From NCBI GenBank assembly GCA_038916785.1, contig JBCLBO010000009.1, positions 1-64,000 on the forward strand: a stretch of 64,000 nt of DNA, given 5' to 3'. Positions 1 through 9,259 of this stretch are shown piece after piece; the first letter of the stretch is position 1; the number at the start of each line of letters is the position of its first letter. The notes below the pieces were generated by a model that was not told where the DNA came from, searched no databases, and saw only the letters and a list, made by a program, of their open reading frames with translations. This DNA comes from VFKU01 sp038916785 (GTDB lineage: Bacteria; Hydrogenedentota; Hydrogenedentia; Hydrogenedentales; GCA-2746185). The position numbers and the translations under genes are program-made.

Positions 1-271
1 TTCTGGCACCCCTCCAGGGTGCAAGAAAAATTTCGGAACCCGATCCGGGGGTCTGCGCGCTGCTCCGACCCCCGGCTAATTTCTGGCAACCCTCCGGGTT
101 GCAGGAGGGGTCTACTGGCGGGTCGAGTCGAATCGATTAGAGCAAATTATCCACCGATAGATGCAGATGGACACCGATAACCGCAATAAAATTGAAAGGA
201 GTCTGGTCCCGATCGTATCGATGATTTGTTAAAATACTCTAGCACTCATTCGCGCCGCAGATTTAACACGC
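1..271. repeat. palindrome-rich intergenic DNA at the window edge
   Basis: No gene is visible here. Three short hairpins lie close together: GCACCC/GGGTGC at 6-22, CCGGGGGTC/GACCCCCGG at 45-75 and GCAACCC/GGGTTGC at 86-102. The same types recur at 7.93-8.14 kb, so this is a dispersed palindrome cluster and not a local terminator. The AT-richer stretch 110-271 shows nothing further that I can name. Confidence 0.6.
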
Positions 272-1129
272 TCAGCCCTTGCGCTGTGCGAATTCCGGCG
301 ATGAGAGAATCATCTGCTCCAGCGCCTCGGGGTCGGCGCCGCGCCCGCCGGCGCTGAGCTGGCCGCCGCCGTCGATCACGACGATTTCGCCGGTGATCCA
401 TGTGGCCGCGGGGGAGCACAGGTATACCGCGAGGTCGGCCACTTCGTCCGGGCGGCCGGGGCGGCCCAGCGGGATGCCGCGCAGTCCGCTGAGGTCTCCG
501 GCAAGCGCGAAGGCCTTCTTCACGCCCTCGGTCTCGACATAGCCCGGCGCGATCGCGTTCACGCGGATATTGTGCCGCGCCCACTCGATGGCGAGCGTGC
601 GGGTGATCGCGTCGATGCCGGACTTGGCCGCGCAGGCGGGCAGCATGCAGGCCCAGCCGGAGAGGTGCAGGGTCATGCTGATGCTCAGGATGCTGCCGCC
701 CTGTTTTTTGAGGTACGCGTAGGCCTCGCGGCAGCAGTGGAAGGTGCCATACAAATCGATCTCGAGCACCGCCTTCCACTGGTTGTCGCTGAGCATGTGC
801 GAGGGAAAATAGAAATTTCCCGCGGCGTTGTTCACCAAAATATCGAAATGGTCCCCGCCCAGGCCCTTGGCCGCGGCCGCGAAACACTCGCGCACCGAGG
901 CCGGATCGCGCACATTGAGCGCCAGCCCGATCGCGCGGTGGCCGTGCGCCTTCGTGATTTCCGCGGCCTGTTCTTCGCAGAGGTCCTTGCGCCGGCTCGC
1001 AATCGCCACGTCGGCCCCGGCCATCGCCAGGTGATTGGCGATGGCCAGGCCGATGCCGGACGCGCCGCCGGTGATCAGCGCGCGCTTGCCTTGCAGGATG
1101 TCGTTCCGAAAAATCGACAGCGTACTCAT
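272..1129 (-). CDS. SDR oxidoreductase, 2,4-dienoyl-CoA reductase-like
   Basis: A 285-residue cytoplasmic NAD(P)-dependent dehydrogenase of the short-chain (SDR) superfamily. The nucleotide-binding motif TGGASGIG sits at residues 20-27 and NNAAG at 100-104. The usual Tyr of the YxxxK active site is missing: the region reads PACAAKSG, with Lys near 169. This is how the 2,4-dienoyl-CoA reductase (DECR/FadH-like) branch looks, and the following stretch through NAIAPG and TGEIVVIDGGG also resembles that branch. The likely role is reduction of dienoyl-CoA intermediates in breakdown of unsaturated acyl chains, but the substrate is inferred from family resemblance only. The start lies 3 bp beyond the stop of the upstream MFS transporter, so the two are probably co-transcribed and translationally linked. 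Confidence 0.9.
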   Translation of the reverse strand: MSTLSIFRNDILQGKRALITGGASGIGLAIANHLAMAGADVAIASRRKDLCEEQAAEITKAHGHRAIGLALNVRDPASVRECFAAAAKGLGGDHFDILVNNAAGNFYFPSHMLSDNQWKAVLEIDLYGTFHCCREAYAYLKKQGGSILSISMTLHLSGWACMLPACAAKSGIDAITRTLAIEWARHNIRVNAIAPGYVETEGVKKAFALAGDLSGLRGIPLGRPGRPDEVADLAVYLCSPAATWITGEIVVIDGGGQLSAGGRGADPEALEQMILSSPEFAQRKG

Positions 1130-1132
1130 GAT

Positions 1133-2515
1133 TCAGGCCCGGACTTTGTACCAGTTGTCGCGATATTCGAGGCTGCGCCGAAAGAAACCAATCCCGAAGA
1201 AGAGGAACACAGCAGCGAGCACATTTGCGGAGACGTTCGCCAAGGCAAGGGAGTAGTTGATTCTGCTCTCGCCGAACACGTAGTCCGTTAGCACTCCCAC
1301 GGTCAACGGACCAAGCCCGATACCAATCAGGTTCACAACAAAGAGATACACCGCGGAGGCTTGGCCCCGCATCTGGTTCGGCATCATCTCCTGGATCGCC
1401 GCCGGCGCAACGCCAAATGGCATTCCGATCGCGAAAATTGACGGAATCAGTATTGCAAACGCCACCCATTCGTTGCTCATAAGCGGAAACAGAATTCCGG
1501 CCGGCAAGTGTAGCAATGTTGCTGCGAATCCAACACGCATCTTTGAATCCGTGTACCCGCGCCGCGCCAGCCAATCGGCAAGCTGTCCGCCGAAGATGAT
1601 CCCGCCGGAGCCGAAAATAATCACGGCAATTCCATATCGAAGCCCGACTTCAGCCCCCGTCCAATCGTGCACGCGCATAAAAGTCGCAGGAACCCAGAAT
1701 GCCCCCGCGTATCCGATGAAGGACATAAACGCGAAACCGACGCAATGGCATAGGAATGTTTTCCAATTTGCGCCGACATATTGCATCACTTCGCTGAAGG
1801 GTATGGAAGAGTGAGCGGCACCTTGCGCCTTCGCAACACCGCGACGTATCGGCTCGCGGATGGTGTAAAGCATTAGGGTGAACACCATGCCCGGCAAACC
1901 GATCGCGAAGAACACCAATTGCCAAGGACGGACTTGACCTACGATGGGAAATTCGTACGACGCATGAGTCGTCGCAAACTCCACGAGCAGACCGCTAACG
2001 ATTGACGCAATCCCTGAGCCGATGTAAATCCCCGCACCGTATACGCTGATAGCGAACGCCAAGCGACCCGGCTTGAAATAGTCGGCAATCATAGAATACG
2101 CACTGGGGGAAAGAGTCGCCTCGCCGATGCCCACGCCGACCCGAAAGATCAGCAAATGCTGGTACGTTTTTGCAAGGCCGCAGGCCGCTGTCGCTAGGCT
2201 CCACAGAAAGAGACCAATCGCAATGATGGTCCGCCGACTGCGCGAATCGGCCAGTCGCCCTAACGGAATTCCGAACAGCGTATAGAAGACCGCGAAGGTG
2301 GTTCCTCCCAGGAATCCCATCGCCGTGTCGGATATCCCGAGGTCTGCCTTGATTGGACCGACCAAATACGCCAGCACCTGCCGGTCGACGAACGAGAAGA
2401 TGTAGACGATCATCAGAATGATGACGACGTACCATGCGTATCCCTCCTTTGGAAACGGTTCCTCCTCCGCGTGCGCGCCCGCCTTCGATCCCACTTGCTC
2501 TTGGCTCGCCGCCAT
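1133..2515 (-). CDS. MFS transporter, spinster-like
   Basis: A major facilitator superfamily permease of about 460 residues with around 12 hydrophobic segments. The early motif SFVDRQVLAYLVGPIKADLG and the loop GRLADSRSRR after the second helix pair are typical of spinster-like and hexuronate/anion MFS carriers. I chose the ATG at 2515 because GGAGG lies 5 bases upstream; an in-frame ATG at 2560 would add 15 unlikely residues. It lies between the TPR membrane protein (90-bp gap) and the SDR gene (3-bp gap). Coupling to an acyl-CoA-type SDR may hint at uptake or export of a carboxylate or lipid-like molecule, but the sequence does not fix the substrate. Confidence 0.92.
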   Translation of the reverse strand: MAASQEQVGSKAGAHAEEEPFPKEGYAWYVVIILMIVYIFSFVDRQVLAYLVGPIKADLGISDTAMGFLGGTTFAVFYTLFGIPLGRLADSRSRRTIIAIGLFLWSLATAACGLAKTYQHLLIFRVGVGIGEATLSPSAYSMIADYFKPGRLAFAISVYGAGIYIGSGIASIVSGLLVEFATTHASYEFPIVGQVRPWQLVFFAIGLPGMVFTLMLYTIREPIRRGVAKAQGAAHSSIPFSEVMQYVGANWKTFLCHCVGFAFMSFIGYAGAFWVPATFMRVHDWTGAEVGLRYGIAVIIFGSGGIIFGGQLADWLARRGYTDSKMRVGFAATLLHLPAGILFPLMSNEWVAFAILIPSIFAIGMPFGVAPAAIQEMMPNQMRGQASAVYLFVVNLIGIGLGPLTVGVLTDYVFGESRINYSLALANVSANVLAAVFLFFGIGFFRRSLEYRDNWYKVRA

Positions 2516-2605
2516 GTCGCCCTCCTTCGTCCCGGTCACGAAAGCGGCCAGCATGGACAAAAGGGCCGCGCGATTGCAAGCGCTTCGGCTGTCCCGGCGC
2601 GGCGC

Positions 2606-4501
2606 CTAGCGGCCCGCCTCTGCGAGGGTCTTCTGCAATGCGAGCGCGCGCTCATATGCCGGATCGCGACGCAATGCCTCGGTGCAGAAGTAGCGCGCCC
2701 GGTCAGCCTGTCCCAGTGCGAAGTGCGCGGCGGCGAGATTGGTCAGAATCACCGGATCGTCCGGCGATCGCGCGACCGCGCGCTGCAAGGTCTCCAGGGC
2801 CTCCTGGTTTCGACCGAGCATCATCAGCGCCGCGCCGCGATCCGAGAGCGCTTCGACGTGGTCCGGTTTTGTGCGCAGCGCCAGGTCCAGGCGCTCGAGC
2901 GCCGCTTCGTACAGCCCGTAGCGGATCAGCGCCGACCCCCAGGCCGTGTTCGCGTCGGGGTCCTCGGGCCACTCGATGGTCATCGCGCGGCAATAGAGTA
3001 AGGCGTCGTCCAGCCGGCCCTGGCGAATGGCGACGATCGTCAGGTTCAGGCGCGTGGTGCGATCTGTGGGCCGCAGGCGGATGGCCGTCTCGAGTTCGCG
3101 CCGTGCGGACTCCAGATCGCCGCGCTGTATATACGCCTCGCCGAGCGAACTGCGCGCGATCACGCTCTCCGGCGTGATCGCCACGGCATGCGACCATAGC
3201 GCGACGCTGTCCCGCCAGTGCTGCGTCTGCCGATGCGCGACGGCCGCGCTCGCGGCGACGGCCAGCGCCGCCGCAATCGCAACCACGCGTGTGCTCCCCG
3301 GCCAGCGCATGCACAAGGCGCGGAGCGACCAGGCAAAAATAATCAGCACGCCGATCTGCGGCAGATACGTGTAGCGATCCGCCATCGACTGCGCGCCGAC
3401 CTGCACCAGGCCGATCACCGGGACCAACGTGCCCAGATACCAGAGCCACCCCACGGCCGCCCACGGCGCGCGCCGGGCAACATACAAGACGCCCGCCGTG
3501 ATCGCCGCCAACACGATCGCCGCGATCACGACCTGCGCCGCGGGGACACCCTTCTCCGGAAAGGGATAGAGCGGGATCAAATCCGCGGGCCACACCGTCT
3601 TGCCGAGGTAGGCCGCGTACGACGTGATCGCGTTCGCCGCGCGCCAACTCATCGGCAGCGCCTCGGTGGTCGAAACCGCGCCCGACCCCTGCTGGATCGA
3701 CACCGTAGCCACGCTGACCGCGATCGCCGGCAGCAGCAGCGGCAGCTTTTCTACTACCAGCCACCAGAATCCCGCGCCCCGCCGCTCGTCATCCCGCCGC
3801 GCCCCATCCCGCCGATCATCATACCGCTGCGCGCCATGGTCCCGTAGGGGCGGCCCCCCGTGGCCGCCCAAGTTTTCCCCGGCGAACCCGCCGGCCGCGC
3901 GCACGCGCCGCAGCGGCCACACGTCCATGAGCAACAACACAAACGGCACTGTCACCGCCATCGGCTTGGCGAGCAGCGCCGCGCACACGCCGAGAAACAC
4001 CAGCGCATACCGCATCGCGCCGGGGCGCCGCGCGTACGTGGCGTAGGCGAGCAAGGTGAACATCCAGAACAGTCCGCAGACGACGTCCTTGCGCGAGGAG
4101 ACCCACGCGACGGACTCTGCCCGCAGCGGATGGATCGCGAAGAGCGCGGCGACCAGCGCGCTGGGCCATACGTCGCCCGTTGCGCGATACAAGAACAGGA
4201 AGAGCAGCACCACCGCCGCTGCGTGAAACGCAACGTTCGTCCGGTGATAGCCCCCGGGACGGAGTCCATGAACCTCATAGTCCACCAAGAAACTCAGGGC
4301 TGTGAGCGGGATGTAGTTTCCCACCAGGGTCGTCGTAAAGGCCCAACGGACGCCGTCCGGCGTCAGGCCCTGGCGAAGTCCCGGCGCGTTGGAGACATGC
4401 CCAGCGTCGTCGTAGTTGACGAAGTCGAAGGTGCGGGTCTGCCAGAAAACCGCGCAGACCAGGACAACGAGTCCGATCGAAATGAACGCCGCGCGCCGCA
4501 T
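2606..4501 (-). CDS. TMTC-like membrane protein with C-terminal TPR repeats
   Basis: A 631-residue protein. The N-terminal two-thirds is multi-spanning membrane with an acidic NYDD motif in the first periplasmic loop (about residue 30) and HPLRAESVAWVSSRKDV near 125, the signature of bacterial relatives of TMTC/GT-C O-mannosyltransferases. The last 200 or so residues form about five tetratricopeptide repeats. A polyprenyl-phosphate-sugar-dependent glycosyltransferase role is plausible, and a DPM1-like donor synthase lies at 21.3-22.4 kb, but activity is not shown. Between two membrane segments there is a hydrophilic, Arg/Asp-rich insertion (about residues 210-245) that is encoded partly by a GC-rich palindromic repeat. 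The gene heads a minus-strand run that continues with the MFS and SDR genes. Confidence 0.85.
   Translation of the reverse strand: MRRAAFISIGLVVLVCAVFWQTRTFDFVNYDDAGHVSNAPGLRQGLTPDGVRWAFTTTLVGNYIPLTALSFLVDYEVHGLRPGGYHRTNVAFHAAAVVLLFLFLYRATGDVWPSALVAALFAIHPLRAESVAWVSSRKDVVCGLFWMFTLLAYATYARRPGAMRYALVFLGVCAALLAKPMAVTVPFVLLLMDVWPLRRVRAAGGFAGENLGGHGGPPLRDHGAQRYDDRRDGARRDDERRGAGFWWLVVEKLPLLLPAIAVSVATVSIQQGSGAVSTTEALPMSWRAANAITSYAAYLGKTVWPADLIPLYPFPEKGVPAAQVVIAAIVLAAITAGVLYVARRAPWAAVGWLWYLGTLVPVIGLVQVGAQSMADRYTYLPQIGVLIIFAWSLRALCMRWPGSTRVVAIAAALAVAASAAVAHRQTQHWRDSVALWSHAVAITPESVIARSSLGEAYIQRGDLESARRELETAIRLRPTDRTTRLNLTIVAIRQGRLDDALLYCRAMTIEWPEDPDANTAWGSALIRYGLYEAALERLDLALRTKPDHVEALSDRGAALMMLGRNQEALETLQRAVARSPDDPVILTNLAAAHFALGQADRARYFCTEALRRDPAYERALALQKTLAEAGR
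3848..3869. repeat. palindromic repeat inside the TPR-protein gene
   Basis: GGGCGGCC at 3848-3855 and GGCCGCCC at 3862-3869 form a perfect hairpin with a 6-base loop. Read on the minus strand in the gene frame it encodes GGHGGPPLR, followed by the low-complexity segment DHGAQRYDDRRDGARRDDER. A similar intergenic element, GTAGGGG..CCCCCTAC, occurs at 61518-61536. Confidence 0.65.
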
Positions 4502-4738
4502 CGCCCCATCCTAACAGCCCGCGGATTGCCGCGCGTAGTCGGCGCGGCCCGGCCGCGCCGGTGTGTTAAACTTCAGGCGTGGAACAGGTGGTTCGCAAAT
4601 CCAAAGGAAAAACCGGCATCGGTTTGTGCGCGATCATACACGTCGAAGGTTCCTGGCCTACCGGCGGGGAGATTCTTCGCTCCGCTCAGAATGACAAAAG
4701 AGGGGATATTCCGGTGCGGGGAATTGCGCACGTGTCTG

Positions 4739-4969
4739 CTAAGAAAACAATTCGGCTCACGCGGAGGAAATGAGGCGCGGAGGGGTTTGGTGGCACGGGC
4801 TTCCAGCCCGTGCGGGGCGCGCGCGACTCGGGGGATATGACGACCTGTACTCGGCAGGAAACGAGGATTTCGGCTCATTCTTCATCGGCCGGAGACCGAT
4901 GCTACACAAGGTCGGCGTTATTCTTTCTGCAGACTCCGGCCAAAGGCCGGTGGGAACTCAGAATGACGA
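4739..4969. repeat. composite dispersed repeat, copy 1
   Basis: The gap 4502-5091 holds no convincing gene. It contains an ordered set of palindromes: GCACGGGC..GCCCGTGC (in a context reading ggcttccagcc), then ATCGGCCGGAGACCGAT, then CCGGCCAAAGGCCGG. The same three blocks in the same order occur at 25321-25545, and the first two at 41768-41900. A further repeat-like stretch (agattcttcgctccgctcag) lies at about 4667-4697. Small open frames here are translations of repeats. Confidence 0.75.
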
Positions 4970-5091
4970 GTTGAACAAAATCTTCCGCAAGAATGAAACA
5001 AGAATGAAAAGTGTCTCAGGAATGTGAAAGGCTATTTAGCGGAGCAGCTGCTTCACGCGACTGGACCAAGGCCGATCGCACGGACTCTCAA

Positions 5092-6672
5092 ATGAGCCGC
5101 TTTGTTCTCATCGGCCTCGACGGCGCGGACCCTGCGCTGGTCGAGGAGGGCATCGCCGCGGGCCGCCTGCCGCATCTCGCGCGGATGGCGGCGCGTGGCG
5201 CGCTGCTGCCCTGCCGCAGCACGACGCCCTGCGCGACTTTTCCCGCATGGACGACCTGCGTGACCGGCGTGAACCCCGGCAAACACGGCATCCTCGATTT
5301 CACCTGCATGACGCCGGGCGCCTACGCGTTGCAATTCGTCAACGCCACCTGGCGGCGCGCGCCCGCCCTGTGGAACATACTCTCCGCCGCCGGCAAACGC
5401 GTCTGCGTGCTCGGCGTCCCCGCGACGTATCCGCCCGAGCCGGTCAACGGCGTCATGGTGTCCGGCTTCGACTCCCCCGTGTGCACCGCCGTCGATCGCT
5501 CCTTCGTTCGTCCCGCCTCCGAGTTCGAGACGGTCAAGGACTGGCGCTTCGCGGATTTCCAGGAGACCGGCATCGGCCCCGGCTGGCACGCGATGGCGCT
5601 GGATCGCCTACTGCGCGGCATCGCGGCGAAGGAACGCATCGCGATCGAGTTACTTCGCCGCGAGCCGTGGGATTTTTTTATGTGCGTGTTCGGCGAGAGC
5701 GACACCGTCGCGCACCACTTCTGGCTCTTTCACGATCCCAAGTCGCCGCGACACCGGCCCGGTTTCGAGTCCGCCATCCGCGATGTGTACTCGCGGCTGG
5801 ACGCCGCCGCCGGCGCGATCATCGAGGCCGCCGGGCCCGATACGACGATCGGCATCGTCTCCGATCACGGCTTCGGCGGCGCGGGCACGGGCGTTGTACA
5901 TCTGAATAACTGGCTCGCCGAGCGCGGCCACCTCGCCTTCGCGCCCGAGCGCGGCGGCCTGCTCAAGCGCGCGGCGATGGCGTTCGCGCCGGACGCGTGG
6001 CGCGGCGCGCTATTCCGTCGATTCAATGCGCTGGCGGCCCGCGCCGAAGGCGCGTCTCGATTCGCGGGGATCGATTGGCCGAATACCCGCGCGTGGTCCG
6101 AGGAGTTGAACTATTTTCCGTCGGTCCGCATCAACCTGCGCGGCCGCGAACCGCAAGGCCAGGTCGCTCCGGACGATTACGCTTCGTTCCGCCGCGACCT
6201 GTGCGCGGAACTCGAATCGTGGGACGTCATCGCGCATGCGTGGCCGCGTGAGGCCTTGTTCGACGGCCCCTGCGCCGGCCGCTCGCCGGACATCGTGCTC
6301 GAACTCGCGCTCGAGGACGGATACAGTCCCTGCTGCCTGCGCGCGCGCGGCGGACCGGCATTTCGCCGCCTACGCCCGGACGAGTATCTCGGCGGCAAGG
6401 AGCGCGGCATGACGGGAAACCACCGCCCGATCGGCCTCTTCGGGCTCTCCGAGCCCACCGCCGCGCGCGAGTGCTCGCTGCTCGATGTCGCGCCCACCGT
6501 GCTCGCGGCCTTGGGCGTGAGCGGCCCTCCGATGGAAGGCCGCGCGCTGATCGGCGGCGGCGAGCGGGCCCATCAACCTGCCGTCGCTTTCGCCGCCTCC
6601 GAGCATGTCTACTCCGCTGCCGAATCCGCCGCGATCGAAGAGCGGCTGCGCCACCTGGGTTACTTTGAGTAG
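5092..6672 (+). CDS. alkaline-phosphatase-superfamily phosphodiesterase/nucleotide pyrophosphatase-like protein
   Basis: About 526 residues from the ATG at 5092, which I prefer to the in-frame ATG at 5011 because the conserved sequence begins immediately with RFVLIGLDGADP. The metal-binding Asp lies in GLDGADP, the nucleophile region is SRTTPCATFPAWTTCVTG-like (Thr in TFPAWTT), and the second metal site follows in SDHGFGGAGTGVVHLNNWL. This is the type I phosphodiesterase (AP superfamily) arrangement found in many proteins lying beside glycan-synthesis genes. No signal peptide is evident, so it may act in the cytoplasm or at the inner membrane face. Its stop overlaps by 8 bases the probable TTG start of the next glycosyltransferase, showing that they form an operon; a role in surface-polymer metabolism is inferred from that. 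Confidence 0.88.
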   Translation: MSRFVLIGLDGADPALVEEGIAAGRLPHLARMAARGALLPCRSTTPCATFPAWTTCVTGVNPGKHGILDFTCMTPGAYALQFVNATWRRAPALWNILSAAGKRVCVLGVPATYPPEPVNGVMVSGFDSPVCTAVDRSFVRPASEFETVKDWRFADFQETGIGPGWHAMALDRLLRGIAAKERIAIELLRREPWDFFMCVFGESDTVAHHFWLFHDPKSPRHRPGFESAIRDVYSRLDAAAGAIIEAAGPDTTIGIVSDHGFGGAGTGVVHLNNWLAERGHLAFAPERGGLLKRAAMAFAPDAWRGALFRRFNALAARAEGASRFAGIDWPNTRAWSEELNYFPSVRINLRGREPQGQVAPDDYASFRRDLCAELESWDVIAHAWPREALFDGPCAGRSPDIVLELALEDGYSPCCLRARGGPAFRRLRPDEYLGGKERGMTGNHRPIGLFGLSEPTAARECSLLDVAPTVLAALGVSGPPMEGRALIGGGERAHQPAVAFAASEHVYSAAESAAIEERLRHLGYFE

Positions 6673-7795
6673 GCCGCTGAACATCGCCGTCGTCGGCGCG
6701 TGCGCCTACCCCGTGCCGCAGGGCTCGCAGGTGTACCTGCGCAACACCGCGCTGGCCCTGCGCGACGCCGGACACTCGGTCCGCCTGGTCACCTACGGCT
6801 ACGGCGTGGGCGAGGACCTCTCGGGCCTGCCGCTGCACCGCGCGGCGAACGTCCCCGGCGCGCGCCGGACCGGCTCTGGGCCCACACTCGCCAAGCCGCT
6901 GCAGGACGCGCTGCTCGTGCGCACGCTCCGGCAAGTGGTCCGCGATCATCGCGTGGACATCGTCGACGCGCACAATTACGAGGCCCTCGCCGTCGCGCTC
7001 GTCGCCGGCACGCGGCCCATCGTCTATCACGCGCACAACGCGCTCGCGGACGAACTTCCGCACTATTTCCCCAATCGCGCAAACGCCGCCGCGCTCGGCC
7101 GCGCCTTCGACAGGACTCTCCCGCGCCGCGCCGATCTGGTGATCGCGCCGCACGAAGAACTCGGCGCGTATCTCCTGGGTGCCGGCTGTGCGGCGGACCG
7201 CATCCGCACCGTGCCCCCGCCGATCGATCTCGATTCATTCGTGGTCTCGCCGCAGAAACCGGGCATTCCCGCGCTGCTCTACGCTGGAAATCTCGACCCT
7301 TACCAGAACCTCGATCTGCTTGGCCCGGTGATGCACCGCGTGCGCGCGGCGGTCCCCGAGGCCGAGCTCGTCATCGCCACGGGTGCGACCCGCTCGGCCG
7401 CGCTGCTGCGCGCGGCGGAGTTCGGCCGCGTCGTGCGCGAGGACTCGCTTAACGCCGCGCTGCGCGATCTCCAGTGCGGCGCGATTTTCGTCTGTCCGCG
7501 GATCTCGTGGTCGGGCTATCCCATGAAGCTGCTCAATGCGATGGCCGCGGGCCTGCCGATCGTGTGCTCGGAGAGCGCCGGCCATCCCTTCACCGGCGAG
7601 CACGACGCGCTGCTGGTCGCCGACAACGACGCGGAGGCCTTCGCGCAAGCAGTCCTGCGTCTCCTGCGCGACGCCGGACTCCGCGCGCGCCTCGGCGCCG
7701 CCGCGCGCCACACCGCCGAGCGCCGCCACTCCTTCGCGGCCGTCCGCGTGCAACTGGACGCGCTATTTCGTGCGCTGCTCCCGGCCAAGTGCTAG
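6665..7795 (+). CDS. glycosyltransferase family 4-like (GT-B fold)
   Basis: A glycosyltransferase of about 376 residues. The N-terminal half opens with LNIAVVGACAYPVPQGSQVYLRN, the usual acceptor-side Rossmann start of GT4 enzymes, and includes HAHNALADELPHYF. The C-terminal half contains LLYAGNLDPYQNLDLL and SGYPMKLLNAMAAGLPIVCSE, with the EX7E-like nucleotide-sugar region degenerate. No ATG is suitably placed: the ATG at 6605 lies far inside the upstream gene, whereas TTG at 6665 gives LSRPLNIAVVG and an 8-base overlap with the phosphodiesterase-like gene. The donor is probably a nucleotide sugar. The context of UDP-glucose dehydrogenase and other glycosyltransferases nearby suggests polysaccharide or glycolipid synthesis. 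Confidence 0.85.
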   Translation: MSRPLNIAVVGACAYPVPQGSQVYLRNTALALRDAGHSVRLVTYGYGVGEDLSGLPLHRAANVPGARRTGSGPTLAKPLQDALLVRTLRQVVRDHRVDIVDAHNYEALAVALVAGTRPIVYHAHNALADELPHYFPNRANAAALGRAFDRTLPRRADLVIAPHEELGAYLLGAGCAADRIRTVPPPIDLDSFVVSPQKPGIPALLYAGNLDPYQNLDLLGPVMHRVRAAVPEAELVIATGATRSAALLRAAEFGRVVREDSLNAALRDLQCGAIFVCPRISWSGYPMKLLNAMAAGLPIVCSESAGHPFTGEHDALLVADNDAEAFAQAVLRLLRDAGLRARLGAAARHTAERRHSFAAVRVQLDALFRALLPAKC

Positions 7796-7928
7796 TGCAA
7801 ATCAACCACAGATGGATACTGAAGAATACTGACCACGGAAAGGAATGAGGGAGCATTGACCCTCCATCGTAGCAGTCATTTCCGAAAACGCGCTAGAGCA
7901 TTTGTCGAAAGACTGTAGCCACGCTGGC

Positions 7929-8137
7929 GCAACTCGAAGAGTTGCCAGAGAGTAGCCGGGGGTCGAGCGCAGCGACACCCCCGGACCTCTGGATCCAGTA
8001 CTACCGACCCTGGAGGGGTCGCAGAAAAAGCATAAGGCTTCTGGCACCCCTTCCAGGGTGCTTCGGTTTTTTTCGCTACCCGGTGGTCGCCGCGCTGCGG
8101 CGACCACCGGCTACTTTCTGCCAAGCCTTCGGCTTGG
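7929..8137. repeat. array of five hairpins between convergent genes
   Basis: Gap 7796-8308 holds no gene. Hairpins follow one another: GCAACTC/GAGTTGC 7929-7945, CCGGGGGT/ACCCCCGG 7956-7984, GCACCC/GGGTGC 8044-8061, a 14-bp perfect stem 8080-8093/8097-8110 with a 3-base loop, and CCAAGCC/GGCTTGG 8121-8137. Block types match those at 1-110. T-runs after the third hairpin (8066-8073) could let part of the array end transcription. Confidence 0.7.
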
Positions 8138-8308
8138 ATGGGCCGGGAAGTACCGCGCAGCTCCGGGGGCGGAAATGGCGGCCCAAGCGGCCACGACTTA
8201 ACTTAAAACGCTCTAGTCCTACGTTCGATCCACGGCGACGGGCGCGGCTCGATTCCTGGGAGTGTCGCAATGGCGCTGCACGTAGACCTGTGCTTCGCGC
8301 TCCCGCCC

Positions 8309-9121
8309 TTACAACCCCGCGCTCATCATGCTCTGCTCGATGCGCTGATCCATATCGAGCGCAGGGCTCGCGGTCGACGGGGTGCCGACGATCTTCGCGG
8401 GCACGCCGGCCACGGTGGTGTGCGGCGGCACGTCTTCGAGTACGACCGCGCCGGCGGCGACCTTCGCGCCTTCGCCGATTTCGACGTTGCCGAGAATCTT
8501 CGCGCCAGCCGCGATGAGCACGCCGCGCCGGACTTTGGGATGGCGATCGCCGGTCTTCTTGCCTGAGCCGCCGAGCGTCACCTCGTGCAGCATCGACACG
8601 TTGTCTTCGACCACGGCGGTCTCGCCGATGACGACGCCGGTCGCGTGGTCGATGAGGATGCCGTGTCCGATCTTCGCCGCGGGATGGATGTCCACGGCGA
8701 AGACTTCCGAGATGCGGCTTTGCAGGTATTTCGCCAGCGACCGCCGGCCCTGCATCCAATAATAATGCGCCGCGCGATACGCCTGCAGCGCGTGGTAGCC
8801 CTTGTAATACAGCAAAATATTCGCAAAGCCGTCGCAGGCCGGGTCGCGGTCGCACACCGCCGCGATGTCTTCGCGGATCGCCCGCGCGATGTTCGGGTCC
8901 TTCGCGTAGGCCTCGTCGATCAGATCGCGCAGCGTCGCCGCCGTCAGCATCGGACTCTCCAGCTTGTGCGCCAGCAGAAAGCTCAACGACGACTCGAACT
9001 TTTTGTGGTTGATCACGGTCGCATACAGAAAGCTCGCCAGCACCGGCTCCTTCTGCGCGTCCTTCTCCGCCCGCGCGCGGATATCGTCCCAGATTTCATC
9101 CTTCGTGTCTTGCGGCGTCAT
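8309..9121 (-). CDS. cysE: serine O-acetyltransferase
   Basis: A 270-residue enzyme, close to the 273 residues of E. coli CysE. It acetylates L-serine with acetyl-CoA, the first step of cysteine synthesis. The N-terminal helical domain (about 1-140) is followed by the left-handed beta-helix with hallmark segments KGYHALQAYRAAHYYW, DIHPAAKIGHGILIDHATG (catalytic His), and TLGGSGKKTGDRHPK. The C-terminal tail ends MDMDQ-like (ALDMDQRIEQ), as in enzymes that bind cysteine synthase or sense cysteine. I chose the ATG at 9121 (MTPQDTKDEIW); the longer frame adds an Arg-rich stretch with no homology. It stands alone, divergent from an ABC ATPase remnant and ending in palindromic DNA. Confidence 0.95.
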   Translation of the reverse strand: MTPQDTKDEIWDDIRARAEKDAQKEPVLASFLYATVINHKKFESSLSFLLAHKLESPMLTAATLRDLIDEAYAKDPNIARAIREDIAAVCDRDPACDGFANILLYYKGYHALQAYRAAHYYWMQGRRSLAKYLQSRISEVFAVDIHPAAKIGHGILIDHATGVVIGETAVVEDNVSMLHEVTLGGSGKKTGDRHPKVRRGVLIAAGAKILGNVEIGEGAKVAAGAVVLEDVPPHTTVAGVPAKIVGTPSTASPALDMDQRIEQSMMSAGL

Positions 9122-9259
9122 GGGGCTCTCCAACAAAAAACCGCGCCGCCCGCGGCGGCCGTGCGCTTCAACGAGTAGCGTACACTCCCGCGCCAAGCGG
9201 CGCAACGATTCAACGAATAGGGACTCGGCGTCCGTGCGATTGTCGCGCGGGAGGACGCC

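Noticed and set aside
4573..4878. Minus-strand frame with LSGAKNLPAG
   Set aside because: This peptide is the translation of a dispersed repeat (bases attcttcgctccgctcag region), not a gene.
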